Assembly: GCF_030867095.1 (NCBI RefSeq)
Contig: NC_081837.1
Location: forward strand, 17,974,001-18,038,000
Reading direction: 5' to 3'
DNA: 64,000 bases
From: Alligator mississippiensis
Lineage: Eukaryota; Chordata; Crocodylia; Alligatoridae
Part shown: positions 33,801 to 44,394 of the stretch, piece by piece
Layout of the letters: each line of letters begins with the position of its first letter
Position numbering within the stretch: the stretch's first letter is position 1
Translations under genes and position numbers: made by a program
The notes under the pieces: model-generated
Database searches by the model: none
Told to the model about the DNA's origin: nothing
What the model saw: the letters and a program-made list of their open reading frames with translations, nothing else

Positions 33801-34689
33801 TATTTATTTATTTATTTTTTTTGTGACCAAAAGTGTGTGGTCACATTGCTCCATATGCACTAGCTGAATCCACTTCCCTTGTGAATCCTTGTCCCTGCAG
33901 GGCTTTTAGAAAATTTTCGCAATACCAGCTACCTACGGACAGATCTTCTATCATAGTCTCTAGTCGTGCATGATGTCTCTGCATGCGCAACTGTCTCTGC
34001 ACATACTGAAGTGTTCTCCGAGATTTATCTAGATGTTAATCAGTGACTCATATTATTGGATGAATAATCAGAGGACAATACAGCACTGCCTATTTCTGAG
34101 GTGAAAAAGTGCAAGCTCTGTCTTCACTTCTTTTCCCCTCAGTAAATTCTGACTAACAAAGACTCTTATTAAATCAAAGGGAGACTGCGAGGAACCCACA
34201 GAGCAAAGATGCTGTTTATTATGAATCCACCCAGTGCTCTCGCACGCTAAATGCCTGCATTCCAATTCAAAAGAAGAAACAATCATTTTTAAATAACAAA
34301 TCTGAACTAGTTTCTGAACATCTGATGTGAGGAAATAAAACCTTGTGCTTGTTCTTCCACTGCTAGGAATTGCTGAAATAAAGAATTTTCATTTGTGAAA
34401 ACAGTCCACTCATTCTCTTTATCCTTTTTGAGACTTCCTGAAGCAGCAGCTGTTCAATGTGCTTCCCATATTGCTTCTTTCAGTGGAAATTTGCTGCATC
34501 CTGGCACTGAAGGTATTTGCAGTACCTAGATATCATTAAGTTTTACCTTCTTTCAGGACAAAACACACAAAGCCAGTGCTCAGTAAAGCCTTGGCCATGG
34601 GACTGAGTGTCCTTATGCAGATCTGGAAGACTTCCAGACCTCCTGGTGGCCTCCCTTTCCTTGCCGTTTCTCAATAGACAATGATGTCC
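33801..34689. other. 3' flank of UNC45B, no other gene seen
   Basis: It includes a TATTTATTTATTTATT run at 33801. Part near 34690 is the expected 3' untranslated region of the minus-strand gene. Confidence 0.4.
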
Positions 34690-34956
34690 TCATGCCCGTG
34701 ACAGCGGTTTGATCAGCCCATAGTCCATGCACTTCACAAGGCACTCACGAGCTGCGTCAAGAGCATGCTATATTTTGGGGTCATCTTTTTGTTTGCCAAC
34801 GACTGTCAGGATCTCCAGGAGCTCACTCTCTACCAACTTTTTGGCGAGTTCTTTGTCAGCGCTGATTAGGTTGTAAGCAACAACCAGCCCACGGTGCTGA
34901 ACATCCACACTGTCCTGCAAGCAGAGCCTCTGCAGGATTTCCAGCCACTGAATTGT
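34690..34956 (-). CDS. UNC45B: UNC45B last exon, with an in-frame stop
   Basis: UNC45 proteins are UCS-domain chaperones for myosin; UNC45B is the striated-muscle form. The exon follows an acceptor (TTCCGTTCAG on the minus strand) and reads TIQWLEILQRLCLQ, VQHRGLVVAYNL, ELAKKLVESELLEILTVVGK and finally ECLVKCMDYGLIKPLSRA with TGA at 34690-34692. Phase 0 fits the exon at 36372-36527. A TAG at 34768-34770 interrupts it about 26 codons before the end. That may be a real truncation, a polymorphism or a sequence error, because the frame stays open on both sides. UNC45B rather than UNC45A is inferred from the Schlafen neighbour. Confidence 0.75.
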
Positions 34957-35422
34957 CTGAACGGAAGGAAAAAAAAAACTGTGAATGACCAAGTGGAGAT
35001 TTTGTATATTATGGGAAAATCTCAGTTAAGAGCACAAGGTTGGCCTGCCACTAGGTAAGGTCCTTTTCAGTGGGGAGAAAGTGGTCACTTAAGACAGGAA
35101 CAATTGATGCTAGCCCGTGAAAATTTCTCTCTGTTCCCATGAAAGCTCATCCCCCATCAAGCTGTTATGCTAGATGGTGTCTTCTGACTGTAGAATAACA
35201 AATTCCTTTCCACAGTTTTGTTGGAAAAGACCTGGCACAGTTACCACATATGTGGGGCCTTTAACTGATTCTGGAGCTATGTGACCTAAGGGAGCAGGGT
35301 AGGGTTACCAGGCTGCTTAAACAGCTGGCATAACCAGACAGCAGGGAACTACATTTACATTTCAAAGCAGAACCTGTAAGGGGTGAGAGACTGGAATACA
35401 TGAGAAGAGGCAGAGGCAGACA

Positions 35423-35550
35423 AGATTCTTTGGGTAAATGTGATATCTTTTATTAGGCCAACTAATAGTTGGAAAATTGTTCTTTGCAAGCTTTTATGTG
35501 CAAACACCCTTCTTCAGGCATAGGGAGAGAGCCTGAAGACGGGTGTTTGG
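35423..35550 (-). repeat. Repeat F, reverse orientation
   Basis: GATATCTTTTATTAGGCCAA to CACCCTTCTTCAGGCA; this is the reverse of the text at 8260-8300 and 36864-36962. Confidence 0.65.
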
Positions 35551-35948
35551 GCCTGGACTGGACATAAGACATAAGATGGACTGGACATAAGAAGCATGTT
35601 ATGATCAAGGCACTCAAGGGGGAGCAGGTGGTGCAAATTCACCTCTAAAAACCCAGGCAAAGATGAAACCTGTGGGATCTCCTCCTTATCATCTAAGATG
35701 ACCTGCAGATCCCGCGGAGACTTTGAGACATTCTGCCCTCAGGATTATGTAAGAGCTATGCAAGGCTTCCTGTTGTCTCTCTTTGGCTTATTACGTTTCG
35801 TTTTAAGTTAGGAGAAGTTGTGTGTGCTGTCACTGTGTCTTACTGGACTGTGTCTTAGCTTGGCAGAATGTTTCTGTTGTCTTTGTTACATACTTGAAAT
35901 TCCAAATTGCTGTACTCAATTAAACGCTTTCTTCAGAAAACAGACTAT

Positions 35949-36300
35949 TCTTGTTCAAGCATTTATGAATTCAGTGTCACTACCTAAAGTCTAATGTTAA
36001 AGTCTGGTAACAGTTTGCTTTTGAATCACTGATAGCTAAATTGAGAAATGGAGATATTAGGCCCATGGAAACAGAGGCTGAGCAAGCAGCCTTCATCAAC
36101 CTGTCTTGCTTTAGTTCTCTGCCCAGGAAAGCACTTTGATAATGTCCTTTAATTCTTCCTGCTTTTCCAGCCAAGTACTTCTGTACTGTTCTGCCAGTCA
36201 CCTGAATCCTGACTTTAGCTATCACCAGTGATTCAAAAGCAAACCTTTACCAAACTTAACATTAGGTAGTGGCACTGAATTCATGAATATTTGAACAAGA
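35949..36300. repeat. Long inverted-repeat element (about 90-bp arms)
   Basis: The left arm 35949-36039 (TCTTGTTCAAGC ... GATAGCTAA) and the right arm 36215-36300 (TTAGCTATCACC ... TTGAACAAGA) are complementary apart from scattered mismatches and small gaps. They enclose about 175 bp. It may be a MITE with long terminal repeats or a foldback element. In intronic RNA it would form a long hairpin. Confidence 0.75.
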
Positions 36301-36371
36301 ATAAATCCAGGTTGCTATGGAGTTGTGTGCTCACACCATTCAGTCTTTGGGAATCAGATTTCACTCCTTAC

Positions 36372-36527
36372 CACTTGAGTCATTTTATAGCAGAGTTTCT
36401 TCTGTGCTGCTGTCAGCATGGCCAAAGCTCCCGCAGCTGCTTTCTGGACCGTCTCATCATCCTCACTACACAGTAATACAATCAGCTTGAGTCTGTCATT
36501 TCCATGAGCCACAAACCGCTCTTGAAC
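36372..36527 (-). CDS. UNC45B: UNC45B penultimate exon
   Basis: This 52-codon exon is phase 0 at both ends, with a CTCTTGTTCAG acceptor and a GTAAGG donor on the minus strand. It encodes VQERFVAHGNDRLKLIVLLC, SEDDETVQKAAAGALAMLT and AQKKLCYKMTQV, an armadillo-like helical repeat of the UCS domain. It joins directly to TIQWLEIL at 34956. No upstream exon was found before the provirus at 37.2 kb, so the remaining exons lie beyond the window or beyond the rearranged block. Confidence 0.85.
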
Positions 36528-36863
36528 CTGAACAAGAGGGAGTGAAAAGATGGGTAAGCTGAATGAATGGCAAAGCTGATGGGATTTATACTGAAATCAT
36601 AGCTTCACAAGCCTTCAAATTAAGCAGTTGCACTAGAAATAGCATTCAGACAAGTTACAGGAATTGCCACACTAGATCAGACTTGTGAACCAGGTGATTT
36701 GGTATCTTGAATGAAACCGTGGTCAACACTAGAAGCTTCAAAGACAAGTAAAATAAAACCCAATAGGGAGAGGATGTGGATAAGCTACATCCAATCACAG
36801 TCTCCCAATAGTTTCAGGTTGTTTTAAACCACAAAAGATAGCATTTACATTATTTCCAAAACA

Positions 36864-36962
36864 TGCCACCTGAAGAAGAATGTCCTGCATTCAAAAGCTT
36901 GTCTAACACTATCCCAACTATGCAATTGCTTCAATAAAAGATATCACCCCAAGGAATCCTTT
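36864..36962 (+). repeat. Repeat F, direct orientation
   Basis: CACCTGAAGAAGAATGTCCT and TTCAATAAAAGATATCACCC; a diverged copy of the repeat at 8241 and 35423. Confidence 0.6.
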
Positions 36963-37199
36963 CCTCAAAATATTTTAAGGCACTGAGTTGACTGGGTTAA
37001 ACCTATTGCAACTCGGTTGCATGACTGCTGCCCTTCATTTAAGATCACTGCAATATGGCATTCAGGGCCTTTATGCAATCAGACATTTGAAAACACAGAT
37101 CTCCGCCCCCAAAAAAACCAAAACAAAACAAAAAACCCCAAAAAGGAACACGTGAGAGATGGTTTTGCTGGTCACTGGTTTCTGTATCAGAAGCAGCAG

Positions 37200-37748
37200 A
37201 AAAACCAGAGAAGCCCTAGTAGAGTTGAAGCTATCCTCAACATTCCCAAACCTATGACTAGAAAACAGATGAGGGGATTCTTAGGTGCAACGGGTTATTG
37301 TAGACAGTGGATCCTGGGTTTTGCAAAACCCTTGCAAGCATTTACTCATGATACCACCCCAGAACCCCTCCCTTGGACTCCTGAAGCCAAACAAGCGTTT
37401 GTGGCCCTTAAGAAAGCCCTCACTGTTGCTTCCGCTCTTGGACTCCCTAATTATAAGAAACCCTTTACTTTGTTTTGTCATGAATGGGAAGAAATCGCTT
37501 TAGGAGTACTCACTCAGCTGCATGGTGAAAAGCATTGCCCAATTGTGTATTACAGCTCTGCCCTTGATCCCGTGGCTGTGGGACTTCCTCCTTGCCTCCA
37601 TTCACTTGCAGCTGCTGCCTTGTTGGTTGAAAAGGCAAATTCTCTAGTTTTGAGACACTCTTTAACCGTTGCAGTTCCACATGCTGTGATGGCCCTTCTC
37701 CTCAAGGGCAAAACTCAGCACATTTCCAATTCCTGTCTTACTAAATAG
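37200..37748 (+). pseudogene. Proviral RT connection domain (family D)
   Basis: From about 37215 the frame reads like the RT thumb/connection (MRGFLGATGYCRQWI, PLPWTPEAKQAF, CPIVYYSSALDPVA) and ends at a TAG at 37746-37748. The RT palm, protease, gag and 5' LTR are missing upstream; sequence before 37200 is unrelated and A-rich. Confidence 0.8.
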
Positions 37749-37871
37749 AGGAAACTTTTACTGTCAGCTGCAAATGTAACCTTAAATCGCTGTTCAATTC
37801 TAAATTCTGCGTCACTTCTGCCAATCGCCTCTGATGGTGAGCCTCATAATTACCTGTCTGTCACAACTCAG

Positions 37872-39401
37872 TTGTTAACCCCTCGAACTAACCTGAAAGA
37901 CATTCCTATCCCAAACTCTGACCTTGTTTTGTTTGTTGATAGTTCCTGTCTTAGAAATGATGCAGGCAAAATAGTTGCAAGATATGCAGTATGCACTCAG
38001 TATGCCGTTTTGGAAGCCTATTCTTCACCCCAAGCTCGTTCTGCTCAAGTTGCTGAACTCATTGCTTTAACACGTGCTTGCATTCTTGCAAAACATCAAA
38101 CCACAACCATTTATACTGACTCTAAGTATGCTTTTGGTGTTGTTCATGATTTTGGACAAACCTGGAAACAAAGAGGGTTCCTCACTTCATCAGGGACCCA
38201 AATCAGTCATGGTTGTTATGTAAAAGCACTCTTAGAAGCTGTTCAACTGCCTTCTGCTATTGCTATTGTTAAATATAAAGCTCATGAGAAACCCGTTGAT
38301 GATGTCACACGAGGAAATGATCGGGCAGACCGTTCTGCCAGAAACGCGGCCCTTTCTGGCCCACAGGCTCCTAACTCTGGTCTTGTTTGTTTTTCAGCAG
38401 ATCAGTCTCCTTTGGCTAGCCTTTCAAGTCTGGCCCTTCTTCAAAAACAGGCCCCAAAAAAGGAGATAGCTGGCTGGCTGCGTGCAGGATGTTCACTGCA
38501 CCCCGACTCTCTCTGGCACTCTCCGGACAGCCGCCTGGTGGCACCTATAGAGCTTTTGCCATATCTTGCTCATTTAACCCACTCTGTGGCCCATAAGAGC
38601 AAAGGGGGGATGATTGCTACAGTACAAAGAAATTGGTTTGCCCCAAATTTTCCTTCCAAGGCACAACAGTACTGTAGCTCCTGTCCCATCTGTTTAGCTC
38701 ACAACATTGGGCAATGGGTAAAAACGACACCCACAGCCCATCCCCCTCCATGGGGACCGTTTGTAAATCTGCAAATTGATTTTGTGCAGCTACTTAAGTG
38801 CTGTTCTTATGAGTACATTCTTGTTATTATTGATGTGTTCTCTGGATGGGTGGAAGCCTACCCATGCGTACATGCTGATTCCATCAGTGGAGTGGAGAAA
38901 TTGCTCAAAGAATTCATCCCTAGATTTGGATTGCTCCTCACAATAGATAGCGACCGCGGCACCCATTTCACAGGGCAGATAGTAAAAAACATCTGCCAAG
39001 CACTCAACATACAGCAACACCTACACTGCAGTTATCATCCACAATCAAGTGGTACTTTAGAACATAAAAACTCTGATTTGAAAACGCGCAATTCGAAGAT
39101 TTGTGCTGAAACAGGCCTCAAATGGCCTGATGCCCTGCCCATTGCTCTTATGCACATTAGGAACACTGTTAACAGAAAACATGGCCTAACCCCTTATGAG
39201 ATACTCATGGCACGAACCGTGAGGATGCCAGCCACACCACCTGTTGCCCCTCACCAAACAGACCTACAATTAACTGATGAAACTGTACTAAATTATTGCA
39301 AGGCATTAATGAAGTATGCCAGGTCAGTTCATTCACAGGTCCAAGAAGCCTTACCTCAACCACCGGATGTTCCCTGTCACAACCTCGAACCAGGAGATTA
39401 A
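37872..39401 (+). pseudogene. Proviral RNase H and integrase, 509-codon open frame (family D)
   Basis: This is the best preserved pol piece in the window. RNase H motifs are LFVDSSC (37930), AELIALTR (38053) and TDSKYAFG (38120). The integrase zinc domain is at 38570-38700 (H...H, CSSCPIC). The core acids are in QIDFVQ (38775), TIDSDRGTHFTG (38943) and SGTLEHKN (39052). A TAA at 39399-39401 interrupts the C-terminal domain, which continues in frame to about 39744. It is too damaged upstream to be a working polymerase. Confidence 0.85.
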
Positions 39402-40100
39402 GTCTATGTAAAGGTCCATCAACGGAAAAACGCACTTCAACCAAGATGGAAGGGACCTTTCCAGGTACTTCTGACAACTAATACTGCTGTTTGTTGCCAA
39501 GGTCACCAAACGTGGACTCATGCCTCGCACTGCAAGAAGGTATCACCTCCATTGGACCCCAAAGCAGCTGAATTCCAACCCAGGTTGGGACCTTTCCCTG
39601 AGGCCAAGGACAAAGACCCTCAGGACCTCACTCAGGCAAGTGAGGAGCATCAGGGTGCAAGTGCTAGTAACCTCTCCCCTGCACCCAACACCTCAGCCCA
39701 GCTGGATTCATCAGTTGAAGAACAAAGATATCATCTCCAGCCTTGAAGAAAGTGAATGCTCCCACTCGGAAGATCACCACCTCGATCAAGACCAAGAGCC
39801 GACGTTCTCAGTCCTTTAGGTAACCTGAGCCCGGAGGACGAAGAAAGACTTTGGCTGCCATCCTGGGTTTGGCTGGTAGTGTTCTTTCTCTTACTGGTGC
39901 TGGTTATGTTTGTTGTTGAAATTCTTTGTCCCTCCTGTATCTAAAAATGGCACTGATATCCTGATACATCACACTTGGGTATCTTAGTATCACACAAGTG
40001 GGGTGGGAGAAAAATTTGTACTCGCAGATCTCCCTTAATAAAAGTAACTGCTGGATATGCTCTCACAGCCCAGCACACCTACACCAAGGAGTCCCAATGA
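39402..40100 (+). pseudogene. Integrase C-terminus and env leader (family D), truncated
   Basis: The integrase tail (VYVKVHQRK, WKGPFQ, WTHASHCKK) reaches the stop near 39744. An overlapping env leader (39756-39944) has a hydrophobic segment after RLWLPSW, and then a short CWICSHSPA surface piece near 40047. The env stops at about 40100, where LTR D begins. It is nearly the same as 19640-20400. Confidence 0.8.
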
Positions 40101-40102
40101 TC

Positions 40103-40478
40103 TGAAGGGGAAAAACAAAATGGTTCCAGTCTGCCATATTGTCTGTGAGTGAGTCATGTAGCCAGGTCATGACCTTGCTGTTACAGACTGGTTTAAACTA
40201 GTTTTTTTTATCCAGTAACAAGTTGAAGACATGTGCAGACTTGTCTGCATCGTGCCTAATGTTGATTGGTTTATACTGTTGCTATGCTTATGACATCACA
40301 TTTTCTATGTTACCCCCTCACTGCCTATGTTCAGAGTCAGATTTCATGGCAAAATTCTGAATTCGTGTATGACGCTGACCAGGAACGCATTCTTTATTAA
40401 ACTAAGTCTTTAAAGTTCGATTGGCCCGTTTGTCTGAGCCTCCGCCCAACGAACCCGGGGACGAAGTTTTCCCCCCCA
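40103..40478 (+). mobile_element. LTR D (376 bp)
   Basis: It starts TGAAGGGGAAAAAC and ends GTTTTCCCCCCCA, which form a 13-bp imperfect inverted repeat with TG...CA ends. ATTAAA near 40395 may be the poly-A signal. Env of another provirus is on its left, and a primer site and gag are on its right, so it serves as the 5' LTR of the provirus to the right. Confidence 0.7.
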
Positions 40479-40484
40479 GTTTTC

Positions 40485-40503
40485 TGGTGTCAGCAGTGGG
40501 ATT
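40485..40503 (+). other. Primer binding site resembling tRNA-Leu
   Basis: TGGTGTCAGCAGTGGGATT would pair with the 3' end of a tRNA-Leu at 18 of 19 positions by my recollection. It lies six bases after the proposed LTR end, a slightly long gap. Confidence 0.6.
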
Positions 40504-41091
40504 GAATCAGAACACCGGGTTGGCAGCTTGAACAGTCTGGGGACACAACTGACACCCGTGGCACCAAATCTCAGAGGTAAGAGATCCTAATTAAAAAATC
40601 TCACTTAACGGGTCTCAATGTTCCCTAGCCTGGACAAGTAATGTCTTCTCGGTGGTAAGCGCTCCCTACGTTACTTTTATAAGTATAAGAATTAGTTTAT
40701 TTTATCTGACTGACTGAAAGCTATAACCTTTATTTGAATACTTTATTTGAAACTGACTGACTTGGGATCCCTGACAGGTAGACTGTTCTGATTTTGTCTG
40801 GGGACGCCTAGACTTTTCTCTGTTTATCCCTTTGCTACTGGTCTCTAACAGTCTGTCCTGATAACTCTGATTTATATTTGAGAGATTGTCTTGTGTCCTT
40901 CCCTTGTGTCTGGTTCATGGGCAGCTGCCCCAAGTTGGCCGCTTGCGAGCCAATCTTGAAAGCAAGGGCTCGTGTTCCAGTTTGTGCATCCTTTTGTGTC
41001 TCTGGCACCGGGCATCGCTCTGACGAACCCGTTTCCCCTTCCTTTTGTGTCTCAGGTAAATCTCTCCTTGTTTTGTTATATTATCCTAGCA

Positions 41092-42425
41092 ATGGGTCAA
41101 GGATCCTCTTGTCCAAACCCAAAAACACCTTTGGGGTATATGTGTAAGGAATATGGAACTAAATTGGGTCCAAAGAAGCAAAAGCACTTAGTTAAATTGG
41201 CACATGCTTGGAATGGTTATACCTATGAAAACCCTGGGTTACAGTTTCCTGATAAAGGAATCTTTGATCCCAATAAATTAAATTACCTGAGGGGATTCTT
41301 AGAGATACCCAAGCCAAAGCAGATGAAATATTGGTACCTATGGGATAATGAAGCTTCGAAAAGAAAAGAAAAATCTATTGAGACTAGTCTCAGAGACTCT
41401 AATGATAAATTAAAAAGGCAATTGGCTACATTAATGGAGGAAAATTTGGCACAGCCTCCTATAAAAGAGAAAAACCCTAGCGTTCCACCAGCTCCAAATT
41501 GCCCTCCAACATATAAAAACCTTTACCCTAGTATTCCGGCGCCCAACTTTACCCGCACCCAAGAAGATACAGAAGACCTACTAGATTCCTGGGTACCTTG
41601 TCCTGTTCCTCCTCCTCCTGCCCAAATAGTCAACCCTGCTCCTCCTGCTGCTGCAGCTAGCTGTTCACCTACAGAGCCGCCAGCAAGCCTGCTTTCTCCC
41701 CCAGCTTCCATTAATTTAGACTCCGATGATGATGACCTACCTAGTATGCGAGAAGTCAAGAAAAATCTAAAGTCTGAATTAAGACCCTTATACGAGGTGA
41801 AGAATATCCAAAGAGGTTCAAATGGGCAGACTGTAATAACCCTATATGCCCAAGAGGGAGGAAGATTGATTGTGACCACCTTCGGAGACCCGCAGTATTT
41901 TAAGTCAACTGTTCTCTGCCCATTGCGACAATACCCGCCTCAAATACCAGGAGGCCAACGGACTGTAGTTCATGTCCCTTGGACTGCTAGCGATATCACT
42001 ACCTTTTGTAATACCTTTCCAAAACTCAGAGAAAGCCCTTCTGATTTTAGAGATAAGTAGCAGCAGGTCTTTAGTATTTACAGTCCCACTGTGTCTGATG
42101 TAAACTGGCTCTTAAACAGTCTGTTAAAACCAGAACAAAAACGACTCCTAATTGCAGAAACTAGGAATATTCCGGATGGCACCCCTTGGCCACAAAATGA
42201 TTACAATTATGAAGAAAATCAAGGACTGCAAAATTTGCAAAATGCTAGAGCTACTTTGCTAAACGCCATTACCAGAGTAGCTCAGACTCATGTAGATTGG
42301 ACAAAAGTAGAAATTGGCAAACAAAATCCTGACGAGCATCCAGCCGATTTTCAAACTCGACTTTGTGTAGCAATCCAAAGACATACCGGCATTGATCCTG
42401 CTGCAGACAACATGCGAACCAGAAA
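41092..42425 (+). pseudogene. Proviral gag (family D): matrix, linker, capsid start
   Basis: The ATG at 41092 (MGQGSS, myristoylation-type) opens a frame of about 320 codons to a TAG at 42058-42060. It holds a matrix domain, a coiled charged stretch, a proline-rich linker (PPAPNCPP, VPPPPAQ-like) and the capsid start (CPLRQYPPQIPGG). The capsid continues in frame after the TAG to about 42425 (WLLNSLLKPEQKRLL, WTKVEIGKQNPDEHP). Capsid end, nucleocapsid, protease and RT are missing because the sequence changes there to family C integrase. The frame is also open for about 44 codons upstream of the ATG. Confidence 0.85.
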
Positions 42426-43700
42426 ATTGTACGTGGAGACTGGCTGGGTGTTTGTTACACCCTGACCATTTGTGGCGCTCCCCGGACAGCTGCCTGGTTG
42501 CCCCAACAGTCCTTCTTCCCTATCTTGCTCGTATACACCATGACATAGCACGCGTGAGCAAAGGGAGAATGATAAAAACTGTTCAGTTTGATTGGTTTGC
42601 TCCAACTTTTTCATCTGTAGCTCAACAATACTGTTATACCTGCCCTATTTGTCAAGCCCATAATGTGAGAAAACCTGTAAAAACAAAATAAAGCAGCACA
42701 TCCCCCACCTTAGAGGCTGTTTGTAAATTTACAAATAGATTTTATTCAAATGCAGCAATGTTGTTCTTCTGAATATGTTCTTGTTATTGTATGTATGTTC
42801 TCTGGATGGGTAGAAGCCTACCCATGTGCAAAAGCTGATACCATCACTGTAAGCAAAAAGTCGCTCAGAGACTTTATTCCAAGGTTTGGTATTCCTTTAT
42901 CCATAAACTCCGATAGAGGAACTCATTTTACTGGGCAGATAATGAAAGAAGTCTGCAAAGTCCTGCAAATCCAGCAGAACTTTCATTGCCCGTACCATCC
43001 ACAGGCCTCGGGCCAAGCGGAACGCCAAAATGGCATTTTAAAAAATAAACTAGCCAAAATTTGTGCTGAAACTCACTTAAAATGGCCAGATGCACTTCCC
43101 ATACCCCTTATGAGTATAAAATCTACTGTCAATCAAAAGACCAGACTTAGCACACATAAAATCCTAATGGGAAGACCCATGAGGCTCCCTGCATCACCAC
43201 CTGTTGCCTCCCACTTTTATAATATACGTTTACTTGACGATATTATTCTAGACTACTGTACGGCACTAATGAAGTGTGTTAAGGCTTTTCTTTCACAGGT
43301 ACAAACAACTCTCCCCAAGGAACCATATGAGCCATGCCATTCCATCCTGCCTGCTGACTGGGTTCATGTAAAAGTCCATCAACAGAAGTCATCGCTGAAA
43401 CCCTGCTAGAAAGGCCCATTCCAGGGACTCCTGAAAACCAACACTGTAAAAAATGTCAAGGACTCCAACCGTGGATCCATGCTTCACACACTAAAAAAAC
43501 ATCAGCCCCATTAGACATAGAGTCTCCTCCATATCAACCTTGTAATCAGCCTCCGCAGACTGGTAGTGAGCCTAGCGCCTGCCAACAGGAGAGCTCAAGA
43601 CCAGTACTGGTGCCAAGCGCCTACTGGCGAAAAGGATTTGCCACTACAAAGCAAAGAGGATTGACCACTACAGAATAAAAAAAATGTACCCCAACGACAC
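42415..43700 (+). pseudogene. Proviral integrase (family C) joined to family D gag
   Basis: From about 42425 the sequence matches 9600-10830: the end of RNase H linker, the zinc domain (HHDIARVSKG, CYTCPICQ), and the core with NSDRGTHFTG (42910) and SGQAERQNG (43010). There are stops near 42690 and 43407 and a frame change near 42720. The join lies within GAACCAGAAAA, text present in both parents. Confidence 0.8.
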
Positions 43701-44116
43701 CACTATGCCCTTCGGGAAAGGAAAAAGGCCTCTACCTAGTTCCTGGTTCCCAAGGTGAGGTTGGTTAGTCGTAACCTAGATACTTCTCAGTCTTTCCTGT
43801 TAAATCATCTTATATAAACGTAAAGACTCAGCAGCTAAAAAAAACTTTGTAAATCAGACTAGACTTCAAAACAGGTCAAAACGATCACTCCCACACTGGC
43901 ATGCTCACCAAAATGCTTTTCTTCAACTGTCTTATCAATATGCAAAGAATTTAAATGTTTCTAAATGTTAAGTATGTTCCCACTTGCCTCCTAGTACAAT
44001 GACAGGGGTGCCCATAATTGCTTTATCCCATAATTAGACAACTTTTGTGATATGTATGTTAAAATAGTGAAAAAGTAAAAAGAAAAAAAAAATTAGACGT
44101 TAAAAGGCTCCTGGCT
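43701..44116 (+). pseudogene. Proviral env leader remnant (family C), decayed
   Basis: It matches 10830-11290 but with many stops; RSKRSLPHWHAHQ near 43875 is still readable. The rest of env is deleted, as in the 11-kb copy. Confidence 0.7.
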
Positions 44117-44354
44117 ATAATGAAGCTTCGAAAAGAAAAGAAAAATCTATTGAGACTAGTCTCAGAGACTCTAATGATAAATTAAAAAGGCAATTGGCTA
44201 CATTAATGGAGGAAAATTTGGCACAGCCTCCTACAAAAGAGAGAAACCCTAGCGTTCCACCAGCTCCAAATTGCCCTCCAACATATAAAAACCTTTACCC
44301 TAGTATTCCGGCGCCCAACTTTACCCGCACCCAAGAAGATACAGAAGACCTAAA
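44117..44354 (+). repeat. Displaced duplicate of a gag segment
   Basis: About 235 bp, from AATGAAGCTTCGAAAAG to ACAGAAGACCTA, copy 41346-41580 of the family D gag with only about two differences. It interrupts a stretch that is continuous in the 11.3-kb copy (GGCTATAAATATCTAATATG) and sits just before the polypurine tract. Confidence 0.9.
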
Positions 44355-44394
44355 TATCTAATATGTTGGGCCAAAAAGGCCCAAAAGGGGAGAA

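Larger units (their letters stand above)
34957..36371 (-). other. UNC45B last intron, with repeats
   Basis: The intron holds a repeat F copy (35423-35550), an inverted-repeat element (35949-36300) and otherwise unremarkable sequence. Confidence 0.6.
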
